Assembly (NCBI RefSeq): GCF_031202265.1
Contig: NZ_CP100604.1
Span: forward strand, 7,608,501-7,672,500
Source of the DNA: Bradyrhizobium sp. Ash2021
Lineage (GTDB): Bacteria > Pseudomonadota > Alphaproteobacteria > Rhizobiales > Xanthobacteraceae
Direction: 5' to 3'
DNA length: 64,000 bases
Shown: piece by piece, positions 9,362-17,839 of the stretch
How positions within the stretch are numbered: the stretch's first letter is position 1
Layout: each line of letters opens with the position of its first letter
Program-made: the position numbers and the translations under genes
Notes under the pieces: generated by a model
Databases searched by the model: none
What the model was told of the DNA's origin: nothing
The model's input: only the letters and a program-made list of their open reading frames with translations

Positions 9362-9682
9362 ATGCGCTCTATACTGATTCTGATACTTGCTCTCGGCGCA
9401 GCGAATCCGGCCGCAGCGCATCAGCGCCACGCGTATGCGTTTGGCCATGTGAATGCGAATGTCGTGAGGGGAAGCGCACCGGCAGTCCAGGTCGCCGCAG
9501 CTGCCGCGCAGGGTGTCCCTAGCAGCCTACGCCCGCGCAACCCCATAAACAGAGTAATTCCATGGGACCAAACAGCAACCACAAGCAACGCGGCGCTTCC
9601 CGAGTGTGGCTTTGCGGCCGAGACGGATCAATCGACCAACATACACCCCTGCGACCCGCGTAACGTCTATCTGACGCGCTAA
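9362..9682 (+). CDS. Small secreted hypothetical protein
   Basis: About 106 residues. Of the two close ATGs (9356, 9362) the second has AGGAG at a proper 8-nt distance. The N-terminus is a signal peptide (MRSILILILALGAANPAAAH). The mature part is low in charge, with an AVQVAAAAAQG stretch, RNPINRVIPWDQ and two Cys (LPECGF, IHPCDPRN) that could form a disulfide. No recognised domain. Not part of an obvious operon. Confidence 0.5.
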   Translation: MRSILILILALGAANPAAAHQRHAYAFGHVNANVVRGSAPAVQVAAAAAQGVPSSLRPRNPINRVIPWDQTATTSNAALPECGFAAETDQSTNIHPCDPRNVYLTR

Positions 9683-9757
9683 TCGCCTGATAGCGAGCTT
9701 TGCCAGAACCAGCCGGGAGATCAAAGAGCAGCTCACCAGCGCGGCTCAAGGACAGAG

Positions 9758-9817
9758 ATGAGATGCCGGCGGCGCCGATCGCATAGGAAGCGAAACCGGC
9801 GGCGGCTCAGGCGGTAG
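9758..9817 (+). CDS. Tiny Arg-rich reading frame, second copy
   Basis: An ATG at 9758 opens 19 codons (MRCRRRRSHRKRNRRRLRR). It overlaps the TGA of a preceding open stretch that reads TSREIKEQLTSAAQGQR. The SHRKRNRRRL core resembles the NHRKRNRQRL core of the frame at 8847. Translation is unproven. Confidence 0.25.
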   Translation: MRCRRRRSHRKRNRRRLRR

Positions 9818-9903
9818 TTTTCCACAATCCCGGCGGTGCTGGCGTCTTGTTTCGGTGCCGCCGGGGTCCAGGATCACACTGCGACTCACCAGGAGAGCAA
9901 GTC

Positions 9904-10119
9904 ATGCGCAACAGGAAAGCGGCGGGAGTAGATGCCGATGTTGAGGCGCGGATAGCTCAAATCGAGCAGATGACGTTAGACCAGATCGCAGAGTTTCAGC
10001 GCAGGATACTGACCGAGATCACCACAGGAAGAATCGCGCCTAGAGAAGTCAGCGCCATAGATCGCGCTCTCCGAAAACGGCTGAAAGCGATTGAGCGGGA
10101 AGTGCGCGAGGGCGGCTGA
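9904..10119 (+). CDS. Small conserved hypothetical, helical
   Basis: The ATG at 9904 has AGGAG about 8 nt upstream. The 71-residue product (MRNRKAAGVDADVEARIAQI ... RRILTEITTGRIAPREVS ... RALRKRLKAIEREVREGG) is charged, lacks a signal and should be largely alpha-helical. No known domain recognised. The start is chosen over an upstream one at 9847, which has no ribosome-binding site. Confidence 0.5.
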   Translation: MRNRKAAGVDADVEARIAQIEQMTLDQIAEFQRRILTEITTGRIAPREVSAIDRALRKRLKAIEREVREGG

Positions 10120-10161
10120 GGCGGTGACAAGAACCAGCGCGGGGTCGAGAGGCCCCGCGTC

Positions 10162-10344
10162 TCACCCTGATTTAACCGGCCACCATTCGACGGCCACCCC
10201 TTCGCACACGATCGCGGTCACCGGCCTGCGGCCGATCGTTTTGCGCTCCAGTCGAAATTCGAGATTGTCACGACGAGGAAGCGGCGCTTGCCCGGGCGTC
10301 AGCTTCCGCTTTTTCGTTGATGCCGGGATGTTTAAGGAAGCCAA
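10162..10344 (-). CDS. Small hypothetical protein
   Basis: A 60-residue frame ending DNLEFRLERKTIGRRPVTAI then VCEGVAVEWWPVKSG. The composition is protein-like on this strand and not on the opposite one, which is the main evidence. No domain recognised, and the start is not supported by a clear ribosome-binding site. Confidence 0.35.
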   Translation of the reverse strand: MASLNIPASTKKRKLTPGQAPLPRRDNLEFRLERKTIGRRPVTAIVCEGVAVEWWPVKSG

Positions 10345-10606
10345 CCCGCGGCCGTGAAACTCCCGATCCTATTGAGCGACGCCGCGCTCTTTCCAAGCGG
10401 TTCGGATTACACGCTTGCGTTCGGGACTTGCGACCATCGCACTCCCCTGGAAAACGAACTCCCCGGGCGGCCAGCAGTTCCCCATTCCGGCAGCGCAATT
10501 GCCGACACGGCTGCGCAGCCGCGGGGCGCTGGTGCGCTCCAGCTGATCGCCCCGCTCCACTGCCTGCAAAACCAGGACTCACCACGGGCCTTCCTACGGG
10601 CTTGGC

Positions 10607-11137
10607 GGGGCAGATCAAGCTAGTAATCCGTCCTCTTCACATCAAGACGCTGATGTCGATCCCGACGACGACATTCCCTGGGATAATGCCGCGGTCGAGG
10701 CCTACGAACGTGATGTTGCGGATCATCACGACAAGCCGCCCAGCTACCTCGAGAGCCCGCCGATAGTCGATTCCGACATCCCGGAAGACATCGAAGACGA
10801 GGCGCCGCCAAGCAAGCCGCTGATCGGATCGAGCGCATCCTTTGTGCGGGGGTTTATCCCGCCCGATTACCTTCTAGATGGCATCCTGCAGCGCCGGTTC
10901 TGCTACAGCTTCACAGCAAGAACCGGTACCGGCAAGACGGCAATCATGCTGCGTATTGCCGCGCATGTCGCGCTCGGCAGGCCGCTCGGCAGCCGCAATG
11001 TCGAGAGGGGAAAGGTTCTCTATTTCGCCGGCGAGAATCCAGATGACATCCGAATGCGCTGGATCGCGATGTCGGCGGAGATGGGTTTCGACGTCGATAC
11101 GGTCGAGGTCTACTTCATCGCCGGCACGTTCAAGATT
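10607..11137 (+). pseudogene. RepA-like AAA ATPase (phage/plasmid replication type), both ends lost
   Basis: One open frame runs from about 10607: an acidic N-terminal part (DPDDDIPWDNAAVEAYERDV ... DIPEDIEDEAPPSKPLIG) and then an ATPase core. The core has GFIPPDYLLDGILQRRFCYS, a Walker A motif TARTGTGKTAIM and KVLYFAGENPDDIRMRW. This is the RepA/AAA_25 type of helicase-like ATPase. No start codon precedes 10844 in frame. The homology stops at about 11137 (GTFKI), exactly where a candidate mobile-element end begins, so the gene was probably cut by an insertion. Confidence 0.65.
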
Positions 11138-11140
11138 TTA

Positions 11141-11352
11141 GTGTTGCAAAAGTCCCAAAATGGAGCCCGATCAATTTCCCGCCAAACGACGAAACAAGCA
11201 GCAAATGCGTATCGACCTCGTCCCAAACGCGCTAACGAAGTAGCCTGTGAGTTCATCGTGGGATGATGTAGTCCCCCATATGATTTCTTGATCGCCGCGC
11301 GTACGGCTCTGAAAATTTGTATCCAGGCGTCCAAAAAGAGTTTTGCAACAGT
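11141..11352. mobile_element. Possible short relic with IS6-like ends
   Basis: The left end reads gtgttgcaaaagtc and the right end, read on the other strand, ctgttgcaaaactc, so 11 of 14 positions match. The TGTTGCAAA core is typical of IS6-family ends. The 200 bp between them encode no transposase, and coding homology on both sides stops at these ends (ATPase on the left, a minus-strand frame on the right). It could be an internally deleted element. Confidence 0.3.
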
Positions 11353-11473
11353 ATCGGGGGACGAGCAGACATGGCTTTCCGCCTGCGCTTCTCACGCCGC
11401 TCAAGCCACCTGATGATCTCCTCATCGCGCGCGGAGGCCCCCGGGAAAGGGCGCATGACCACGCGCCCGTGTT

Positions 11474-11713
11474 TCATCGCTCTATCCAGTTCATGTAAAA
11501 GCTTTGGGTCTTTGTGATATGCTTCCGCGCGCGCCACACAGCGATTGCCAGCGCAAGGACCAAATCGTCGTGCCGACCTTCTCTGGCATTGAACGTCAGA
11601 TGACCGCCCTCGGTATATTTGACGCGGAAGTCCTGCAGCTCGCGCACCAGTTCGGCCGCCTTGCTTGGCCATCTTCGATCGAAGCGCTCGATGCGTCGCT
11701 CCAGGCCGGTTGA
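11474..11713 (-). pseudogene. C-terminal fragment of a phage terminase-like nuclease
   Basis: The minus strand encodes ERRIERFDRRWPSKAAELVR, ELQDFRVKYTEGGHLTFNAR and EGRHDDLVLALAIAVWRA. The G-x-HDDLVxAxAxAxW ending is the last conserved motif of terminase large subunits and related RNase H-fold nucleases. The upstream part is replaced by the IS30 fragment from about 11713. Confidence 0.55.
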
Positions 11714-11718
11714 CCCGA

Positions 11719-12257
11719 ATGGCGACAAACGGGGGCATATCAAGGATATCGTCTCAATCCGTCAGCGACCGGCGGCGGTTGAAGATCGGGCGGTGCCTGG
11801 TCATTGGGAGGGCGATCTCCTGTCCGGGCCGAACAACACCTACATCGCGACCTTGGTCGAGCGTCATACCCGTTACGTGATGTTGGCCAAGGTGGCAGGC
11901 AAGGACACCCGGACGGTTGTCACCGCGCTCATCAAGCAGGCGAAGAAGCTACCAAAGGAGCTATATAAATCCCTGACCTGGGACCGGGGCAAGGAACTTA
12001 CGGATCATCGTCGCTTTACGTTGGCGACCAAAATCGACGTCTATTTTTGCGATCCGCAAAGCCCGTGGCAACGCGGGTCGAATGAGAATACCAATGGCCT
12101 GCTGAGACAGTACTTTCCTAAGGGCACCGACTTGTCGATGCATTCGCAAGCCCATCTGAACAAAGTGGCTCGTCAGCTAAATGAACGACCACGTGAGACC
12201 TTGCAATTTGAAACACCAGCAGAGAGATTTAACGCCTGTGTTGCGTCGACCGGTTGA
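11719..12257 (+). pseudogene. IS30-family transposase, C-terminal half
   Basis: The frame contains VEDRAVPGHWEGDLLSGPNN (first catalytic Asp), LTWDRGKELTDHRRF (second Asp), YFCDPQSPWQRGSNENTNGL (catalytic Glu) and LNERPRETLQFETPAERFNA. It ends at a normal TGA at 12255-12257. This is the complete DDE core of an IS30 transposase without its N-terminal DNA-binding half. The junction at about 11713 abuts the terminase-like fragment in the opposite orientation. Confidence 0.8.
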
Positions 12258-12376
12258 GCCGGCACCCTGAGAGCGGACATCGTGCACCGCAGTCGGCAGG
12301 TCCGTTTCGTGCCAAACTCGGAATTCGTTAGGTTTGGAGTAGCAACGCTTATTCACGACGTCGGGGCTTCGCCGCA

Positions 12377-12460
12377 GGCTCCTTCACCGAAGAGCGGTTC
12401 GATGCGCTACGCGCACATATTTTGCGGCTGGAGCAAGAGGCTGAAACGGAACGAAAGTAG
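12377..12460 (+). pseudogene. Remnant matching the C-terminus of the hemerythrin gene at 22.2 kb
   Basis: Codons 12377-12460 read GSFTEERFDALRAHILRLEQ then EAETERK and stop. The intact hemerythrin gene (22187-22759) ends with VVEERFEVVRRHILQLEQEA followed by EAERSAYC. The nucleotide match is also clear (gcggctggagcaagaggctg against gcagctggagcaggaggctg). This is the tail of a second hemerythrin-domain gene whose front is gone. Confidence 0.6.
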
Positions 12461-12734
12461 GGCGCTCAGCGGGCCGCGCTGCGCCGATTACCGCGCGACG
12501 TAAACCTTACTTCGTAGCTTCGCTTTGATAGCCGACTTTGTAGCTTCTTTCGACCAACGATGGCCGTTCCGTCGACCCCAACAGTTGCAAACCCTCGGAG
12601 ATGACGCGAATGACGTTTTCTCGCTCAAGTCTGCGGCGATGAAGTCGGCGCCGGGATAGATCTCGCGGGCCGCGCGGCCGGCGCCTGTCGCGCGGCAGCT
12701 TAGCGTAGCCCGCGACGCGGCCGATTGGTTCCCG
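12461..12734. other. Gap with only a weak minus-strand reading frame
   Basis: The minus strand contains a short stretch reading ERENVIRVISEGLQLLGSTE then RPSLVERSYKVGYQSEATK and a stop near 12500. It looks protein-like but has no start, and a frame change would be needed to join it to the sequence upstream. I do not call it a gene. Confidence 0.2.
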
Positions 12735-13067
12735 TTAGGCCTGCTCGGCGCCGGCATCGAGTAGGATGATCCGAAATCCGGACGGGTCAATTTTAAACCA
12801 TTGGCTTTCAATCGCGCAGGCGCAGCCGGCGACGTATTCCAACTCGCTTCCGCCGGTGTCGAGAAAGGCGCGGTTCATCGTGCCGATATTGGTGAACTGG
12901 CCGACGTCGATATCCTGCTGCAGCACGAGTGCGAGGAGTTTCCGCGCGGCGGCTTCTGGATTCGCGAACGGGCGATCCTGGACGAATTTCATGGCGTCGG
13001 TAATATGGCGCGGTCGGAATGGGTCCAGCTCTTGGCTATTCGTCGTCCACAATCTCGGAACGCTCAT
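12735..13067 (-). CDS. Conserved hypothetical protein
   Basis: 110 residues starting MSVPRLWTTNSQELDPFRPR with HITDAMKFVQDRPFANPEAA and a C-terminal FLDTGGSELEYVAGCACAIE region. From memory this matches a Bradyrhizobium hypothetical family in which the segment after the RPFADPDAAARK block varies. No membrane segment or signal. It stands alone among mobile debris. Confidence 0.55.
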   Translation of the reverse strand: MSVPRLWTTNSQELDPFRPRHITDAMKFVQDRPFANPEAAARKLLALVLQQDIDVGQFTNIGTMNRAFLDTGGSELEYVAGCACAIESQWFKIDPSGFRIILLDAGAEQA

Positions 13068-13211
13068 CTGTTCTCTCCATAGCTTAGAGAATATATCGAA
13101 TATGTTGCTCCTCCCGGCCCTGACGGCCTTTGATCTAGCTCAAATGGCTGAATTATTTCCGATCAAAAACTCTGCTTTCAGAACCGAGTTTTTGTTTCGT
13201 GGCAACATCGC

Positions 13212-13255
13212 TGACGTCTGAGTTGGGTCAAACGCAGACATCAGCCATTCTCCCC
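13212..13255. repeat. Dispersed degenerate repeat, copy D (partial)
   Basis: The sequence gacgtctgagttgggtcaaa followed by cgcagacatcagcc matches the left block of the repeat (gggtcaaa then gcggacatc-like sequence). Confidence 0.35.
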
Positions 13256-13289
13256 GGCATATCCGTCCTAGCCATTTTGGGAAACCAAG

Positions 13290-13478
13290 TTACGCTGCCG
13301 CCTGGGAATCAATCGAAGGCCGGCCAGTAGAGCTGTAAAATGGCGCCAGGTGGCTCCGAACATCGGACAAATCGACGAACCGGTCGATCGACCTCAGCAA
13401 GTGGCCGGCCGGAACGTGTCGCTCAAGTGAGAACTCGTAGAACAGCGCCGCTTGATCAATCTGTCGCGGACCCATCAT
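13290..13478 (-). pseudogene. IS1182-type transposase, N-terminal fragment
   Basis: From the ATG at 13478 the frame reads MMGPRQIDQAALFYEFSLER, HVPAGHLLRSIDRFVDLSDV and RSHLAPFYSSTGRPSID, then diverges to a stop at 13290. It is the N-terminal helical domain of an IS1182-group transposase and differs clearly from the copy at 1-285. The remaining 350 or so residues are missing. Confidence 0.75.
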
Positions 13479-13644
13479 CGCTTCCGGCCTCCCGCCTACG
13501 AGACCGAATGAATCAGCGAACTCCTTGCGCTTCAACAGGAGAGTTTTTCAACAAAATCTGCCAGAAGCAGACATCGCCTGTCGATTAGCCAGCCCGGGCT
13601 TTTCTCGCAGGGCGTCTATCCGAATCCGGAACTGACCGATCTGC

Positions 13645-13773
13645 TTAAGAATCTCGTGCCGTACTTCGGACATGGCGAGGAGGTGCTTCTCGCCGTCTTT
13701 CAGCAAGCCAAAATCCGTAGATGGCGCAAAGCGAGAGAGCGAGCACGTCTAGACAGAAAAGAAGCGTGTTCAT
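13645..13773 (-). CDS. Very small predicted membrane protein
   Basis: An ATG at 13773 is preceded by AGGAGG at 6-nt spacing on the minus strand, a near-ideal ribosome-binding site. The 42-residue product begins MNTLLFCLDVLALSLCAIYG, a single membrane helix. A basic tail follows (ERRREAPPRHVRSTARDS). A FixK-type palindrome lies about 215 bp upstream (13988-14001). The opposite strand also has an open frame here, but that one has no start codon. Confidence 0.55.
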   Translation of the reverse strand: MNTLLFCLDVLALSLCAIYGFWLAERRREAPPRHVRSTARDS

Positions 13774-13987
13774 GATCGTCCTCCTGTCCTGGAGCGACCA
13801 CCCTTGGCTATTTTGCTGGGCACCAAATTGATCTGAAAGAGGTGCCCCAACCGACAGAGTCCCGGAGTGTCTGGGAGTCCGGGGCCCAACCGTAACTGCA
13901 TTCCGAGGGGCGCTCGGTGTGTAATATTAGTAAGGCCGCTCGCGGGTTCCCGCTTTGAGGTAGGTCAACTAAGGTATGAGGCGCGTT

Positions 13988-14001
13988 TTGATCAATATCA
14001 A
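13988..14001. promoter_or_regulatory. FixK/FNR-type box
   Basis: TTGATCAATATCAA is a perfect TTGAT-N4-ATCAA palindrome. It lies between the small minus-strand membrane protein gene (start 13773) and the MHS transporter gene (start 14310), and could serve either. Confidence 0.7.
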
Positions 14002-14309
14002 AACAGGTTATCGGGCTGGGCGGTAAACACACCTTGCTAAAGATAAAAATAACGCTCTCGAAGTCACGAAACTCAGGATAAGCCGCCGCTGACCAGACCC
14101 AGCGGCGGCATTCGCTGTATTTCGCAGGGGGGTTGCGCCTATGGCCCACCCAACATCGACTAAGCCGACCAAAACTGTGAGCCAGTACGGCCAACTTCAG
14201 TTCAACAAAAGCTTGCAAAGCTCAATGGCGAGGATGCGTTTCGCTAGGCGGCGGTCCGGTGCGACTTCCGCCGCGAAGTCATGAATCCCTGAAACAGGAG
14301 GAGAATGAC

Positions 14310-15659
14310 ATGGCTCAAATGGCAATAGAACAAACGGCTCAAACCGCTCGAGTTCCGAAGAACTTTCGGACCGTGATCACGGCCGCGGCCGGGGGAAACG
14401 TCATCGAGTGGTATGACTTTTATATTTTCGGGAGCTTGGCCACGATCTTGTCGGTCAAATTCTTCGAAAAGAGCCATCCCGTCGCGGCCCTGCTCAGCAC
14501 GATCGCGTTGTTCACCGCCGGGTTCCTGGTCCGTCCATTGGGGGCGCTTCTGTTCGGCTGGATGGGAGACCGCGTCGGCCGCAAATATACGTTCATCTTG
14601 ACGCTTGTCGGCATGGCGCTAGGTACGGGTGCGATCGGGTTGATTCCGACCTTCGAACAGATCGGCTTGAGCGCCGCGATCATTCTGTTCTGTTTGCGAA
14701 TGCTCCAGGGACTTTGCCTGGGCGGTTCATACGGCGGCGCCATCACCTATGTCGCCGAGCACGTGCCGGAAGAACGCCGCGGTTACTATACCTCATGGCT
14801 GCAGACCTCGCCGACCCTCGGCATCGTACTGTCGCTCGTCGTGATCATCGCTGTACGCAGCTATTTCGGCGAGACCGTATTCAATGACTGGGCCTGGCGC
14901 ATCCCGTTCTTGTTCTCCTTCCTGCTGGTGTTCATCACCCTCTACATGCGTGCAAACTTCGAGGAGTCGCCAGTCTACGAGGAGATCAAGGCCAAGGGGA
15001 AGACGAGCAAGAATCCGTGGCGCGAGGCCTTCCTCAACCCCGCCAACTTGAAGTACGTGGTGATCGCGACCATTGTCGTTTTGGGCGAGGGCGTGGTCTG
15101 GTACAGCAGCCAGTTCTGGCCCCTGTTCTACCTGCAGACGGTTTCCAAAGTGGACACGCTGTCCAGCTCCTTCATCGTGGGCATCGGCCTAGTCATCGGC
15201 ACCCCGTCACTCATCTTCTTCGGCTGGCTGTCCGACAAGATCGGCCGAAAGCCGGTGATCCTGGGCGGCTTCTTCCTGGCGGCGCTCACCTACTTTCCGC
15301 TGTTCACCTGGCTCGGGGCGGCCACGCAGCCAGGCCATATCAACTATCCGATCGCGATCTTGATCATCGCGATCCTCGTCTGCTACGTTGGCATGGTGTA
15401 CGGGCCGATCGGCGCGTTCCTGGCCGAATTCTTCCCCGGCAGGATCCGCTACACGGCGGTGTCCATGCCGTACATGATCGGCAACGGCTGGGGCGGTGGC
15501 TTGGTGCCGTTCATCACCACGGCGGCCTTCACGGCAACGGGCAGTCTCGCCTATGCTCTGATCTACCCGATCGCTGTTCCTGTGGTATGCTTGGTGCTCT
15601 CCCTGTTCTTGATGCCGGAGACGCGCCATATGAAAATCTGGGGTGCCGACGCGGCATAG
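14310..15659 (+). CDS. MFS transporter, metabolite:H+ symporter (MHS) family
   Basis: The start at 14310 is chosen because GGAGGAGAAT precedes it. The 449-residue product has 12 predicted membrane helices and both MFS loop signatures: GWMGDRVGRKYTF after helix 2 and GWLSDKIGRKPV in the second half. The segment AAAGGNVIEWYDFYIFGSLA is typical of the MHS family (ProP, ShiA, KgtP, citrate carriers). Transport of a dicarboxylate, betaine or aromatic acid driven by protons is likely, but the substrate is not predictable. A strong terminator follows at 15694. Confidence 0.85.
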   Translation: MAQMAIEQTAQTARVPKNFRTVITAAAGGNVIEWYDFYIFGSLATILSVKFFEKSHPVAALLSTIALFTAGFLVRPLGALLFGWMGDRVGRKYTFILTLVGMALGTGAIGLIPTFEQIGLSAAIILFCLRMLQGLCLGGSYGGAITYVAEHVPEERRGYYTSWLQTSPTLGIVLSLVVIIAVRSYFGETVFNDWAWRIPFLFSFLLVFITLYMRANFEESPVYEEIKAKGKTSKNPWREAFLNPANLKYVVIATIVVLGEGVVWYSSQFWPLFYLQTVSKVDTLSSSFIVGIGLVIGTPSLIFFGWLSDKIGRKPVILGGFFLAALTYFPLFTWLGAATQPGHINYPIAILIIAILVCYVGMVYGPIGAFLAEFFPGRIRYTAVSMPYMIGNGWGGGLVPFITTAAFTATGSLAYALIYPIAVPVVCLVLSLFLMPETRHMKIWGADAA

Positions 15660-15693
15660 GCGTTATCGGCAAGTTGGCAATAATATAGGCTGC

Positions 15694-15720
15694 GTGCGGG
15701 GCCGTTCGGCCCCGCACTTT
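15694..15720 (+). terminator. Rho-independent terminator after the MHS gene
   Basis: A perfect 10-bp stem (gtgcggggcc / ggccccgcac) with loop gttc is followed by a short T run. It lies 35 bp after the stop codon of the transporter gene. Confidence 0.75.
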
Positions 15721-15871
15721 GGCTGCCCGCGGATCGGCGCGCGGCATCGTAATCCGGGCCGCCTCAAGCGCGCCCCTCCAGTGCACGAAGAAAGACCCGT
15801 CTTGCCAGAGATCGCGGCGTACTCCGCTCTGGGGCCGGCCTGCTAATCAGGCGATGTCGCTTTTGGGTCAT

Positions 15872-15955
15872 TCTCGACCGAATTAGGCTGTCTGCGCCAT
15901 GTCCGGTCTTCCCCCGATAGCGACCGAATAGCGGACATCGCTGAAGGTCCGGTTC
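15872..15955. repeat. Dispersed degenerate repeat, copy E
   Basis: It contains tgggtcattctcgaccg, cttcccccgatagcgaccga and tagcggacatcgctgaagg. The core cccccgatagcgaccg plus agcggacatcgc is shared almost exactly with copy F at 21.9 kb. Confidence 0.55.
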
Positions 15956-16029
15956 GTGCCAACAGCATAAGTCGAAGCGAGCCCCTGATCGATTGAACCC
16001 CTGACCCGATCCAACGGGACGGTTACTGC

Positions 16030-16152
16030 CTATCCTGGCTGAGATTTCTTCGGTCGCTCGATAATTCGTTGTTGCCGCCGATAGGCGCGCGCCTGCTCGA
16101 TCTCCCAAATTGTCCGGATGAAGCACGCGCCGAGGCAAAAGACGAATGCCAT
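16030..16152 (-). CDS. Very small predicted membrane protein
   Basis: The 40-residue frame begins MAFVFCLGACFIRTIWEIEQ and ends ARAYRRQQRIIERPKKSQPG. A short hydrophobic N-terminus is followed by a highly charged amphipathic tail, a pattern typical of single-span small membrane proteins. The ribosome-binding site is weak. It is the first of a run of tiny minus-strand membrane proteins. Confidence 0.4.
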   Translation of the reverse strand: MAFVFCLGACFIRTIWEIEQARAYRRQQRIIERPKKSQPG

Positions 16153-16367
16153 CGTTGATGGATCCAACTGCGATGGTTCCGAGATGGACCATCGAATACG
16201 TCATGGTACTTTTCCCTTCAGCCGAGCCCGCAATGCACCCGACTAAACAGGGAATATGTGGGACGGGTCACGCTTTGAGGCGGGAGCGACAAGCATTGGC
16301 GAACCCAGAACAGATGGTCGCAGGCACGATCGGCCCGTCGATTTTTTATTACCGCGGCCAGCTCGAG

Positions 16368-16487
16368 TTAAGGCGCGACGAGTCGATGGGTGTGCGTAAC
16401 CGCCGGCTTCGGAGAACCGAGCGATCCCCAAATGGCAACGCTCAACAAAAGGGCAGCTACTGCCCAACGGACGGCAAACAGATCCAA
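16368..16487 (-). CDS. Very small predicted membrane protein with TTG start
   Basis: GGAGGA sits 5 nt before a TTG at 16487, which decides the start. The 39-residue product has one membrane helix (FAVRWAVAALLLSVAIWGSL) and a short tail with three His (VTHTHRLVAP has two of them close together). No family recognised. Confidence 0.45.
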   Translation of the reverse strand: MDLFAVRWAVAALLLSVAIWGSLGSPKPAVTHTHRLVAP

Positions 16488-16731
16488 TAGCTTCCTCCAT
16501 CAGAAGGGCGATTATACTATTCACGCAACGTGCCAACCGCGTGACGGTGCCCTGTAACCGAGCGTTCAACTAGTCCAATATCGCTGTCAGGGCTTCGCAC
16601 CTATCACACCAACATCGTTGACCAGCGACACCATTCCCCTGCTTACAGTTCCGCTCGCTGAAATCAGGCGTAGGGATCCGGCGCTACTCCTCGCGCGAAG
16701 TTCAGAAAAATCCCGGACTCAAATCCAGGCC

Positions 16732-16857
16732 CTAGGTCGCCAAAAGGAGCAGCACGAATAGACCGGCCCCGCACATAAGGGCGAGCTGCTTGAGACCGGC
16801 GAACTTCAGCGATATGGGCGGAAACGCACGGGAGAAAGCTCTTGCGACAGTAGCCAT
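16732..16857 (-). CDS. Very small predicted membrane protein
   Basis: GGAGG precedes the ATG at 16857 by 5 nt. The 41-residue product begins MATVARAFSRAFPPISLKFA, a basic amphipathic segment, and ends with a hydrophobic helix (LALMCGAGLFVLLLLAT). The orientation suggests N-terminus inside. No family recognised. Confidence 0.5.
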   Translation of the reverse strand: MATVARAFSRAFPPISLKFAGLKQLALMCGAGLFVLLLLAT

Positions 16858-17080
16858 TGCGGCCTCCAAATTTCGACGTCAGTATTAGGTCAGTACTTCC
16901 TGAATCGCCGCATCATCGGAAGTGATGATGCCAAGCGTGAAGCACCCAACCGGCGCCCAAGTCGGTTCCAAAATGATGCTGGTTGACGGTCAGCCTGAGA
17001 TGTCGCTCGAGTCGTTTCCGTACGCTCCGTCGCCAGGCCTTTTTGAATCGCAAAACCGGATCGACCTCAATTCGGGAAAG

Positions 17081-17272
17081 CTAGACCAGATTTACCGGAA
17101 GCAAAACAACGTGGAGGAAAAGTACCGGCTTGATGTGAGCCAACGATCCATAGAGAATGAAGAGCACGTTGCTTAAAAGCGCGAGAGTTCGAAGCGCCAC
17201 AATCGTCGTCAAGCAGAAACTGGCAAGAACGCAAAGAGCGGCCGAGAAGCCTAACAAGTCAATCGACGACAT
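17081..17272 (-). CDS. Small membrane protein resembling the membrane domain of cyclic-nucleotide-binding proteins
   Basis: The 63 residues (SSIDLLGFSAALCVLASFCL, TTIVALRTLALLSNVLFILY, GSLAHIKPVLFLHVVLLPVN) form two to three membrane helices. The pattern FC.TT...LR.LA..SNV.FI.YG......PV..LH..LLP.N is, from memory, the N-terminal membrane module of Popeye/YgjV-like and cyclic-nucleotide-binding proteins in rhizobia. The nucleotide-binding half is absent here. It may be a stand-alone module or a truncation. Its start overlaps the end of the next gene by 22 bp. Confidence 0.55.
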   Translation of the reverse strand: MSSIDLLGFSAALCVLASFCLTTIVALRTLALLSNVLFILYGSLAHIKPVLFLHVVLLPVNLV

Positions 17273-17460
17273 GCCGTTGTCCCGCTTGGGTCACTCGATT
17301 TGGATGTCTGCTGATATCGAATCGTGGCATTGGCCTGGCCAAGCCGCGCTGACGCGATGGTGACCGTTCCTGGCTGATCCGCAATCGCAAGTCCGACAAG
17401 TAGCAAGGCAACTGCGGCATAAAGGGCGAAAAATCCCAGTCGCCATTGTTTGAGGACCAT
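17251..17460 (-). CDS. Small exported or single-span protein
   Basis: From the ATG at 17460 the 69-residue product begins MVLKQWRLGFFALYAAVALL followed by LVGLAIADQPG, which is either a signal peptide or a membrane anchor. The rest is polar and Thr/Ser-rich, with a Cys pair near the C-terminus. It overlaps the downstream membrane protein gene, suggesting a shared transcript. Function unknown. Confidence 0.45.
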   Translation of the reverse strand: MVLKQWRLGFFALYAAVALLLVGLAIADQPGTVTIASARLGQANATIRYQQTSKSSDPSGTTACRRLTC

Positions 17461-17839
17461 CCGGTCATCACAGTTTTCGGGACGATCCCTATTTTTTAAA
17501 CTCCAAGGATAGAAAAGTTTGGAATGCGCGTTTGCTGAAGGGTAAGCATTGGCTGAAGGAGCATGGGGTGAGAGTAGCGTTCCAGTTTTTGGAAGCATCG
17601 TAAGTCTCCAAATGTATCGACCAAAATGATTTGGCTTAAATGATCAGCGCAGTTAGCGAAGCTGCTGCGTTCCGTGCACAGAAGATCAGTCTCCCCTAAC
17701 GACCAGGCTTTTTCGGAAGTGACAGTTCCGCCGGTATTGATTGAAAAAGTGAATGCGAAATAAACGCGAAATCACGCCGACGCCGTTCGACTGCGAGGAT
17801 CAAAGTAGCCTCAAAGTACAAAAGGGATTATTGCAATTG
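17461..17839. other. Intergenic stretch without a recognisable gene
   Basis: Nearly 380 bp of lower-GC sequence between two tiny membrane protein genes. I see no supported reading frame, repeat or FixK box. A promoter for the 17460 gene should lie here. Confidence 0.4.

Noticed and set aside
13581..13775. Plus-strand open frame reading QGVYPNPELTDLLKNLVPYF and further
   Set aside because: It has no start codon, and the minus strand encodes a membrane protein with a near-perfect ribosome-binding site over the same bases.
13808..14218. 136-codon minus-strand frame before the small membrane protein gene
   Set aside because: No ribosome-binding site, no recognisable motif, and it crosses the FixK palindrome.
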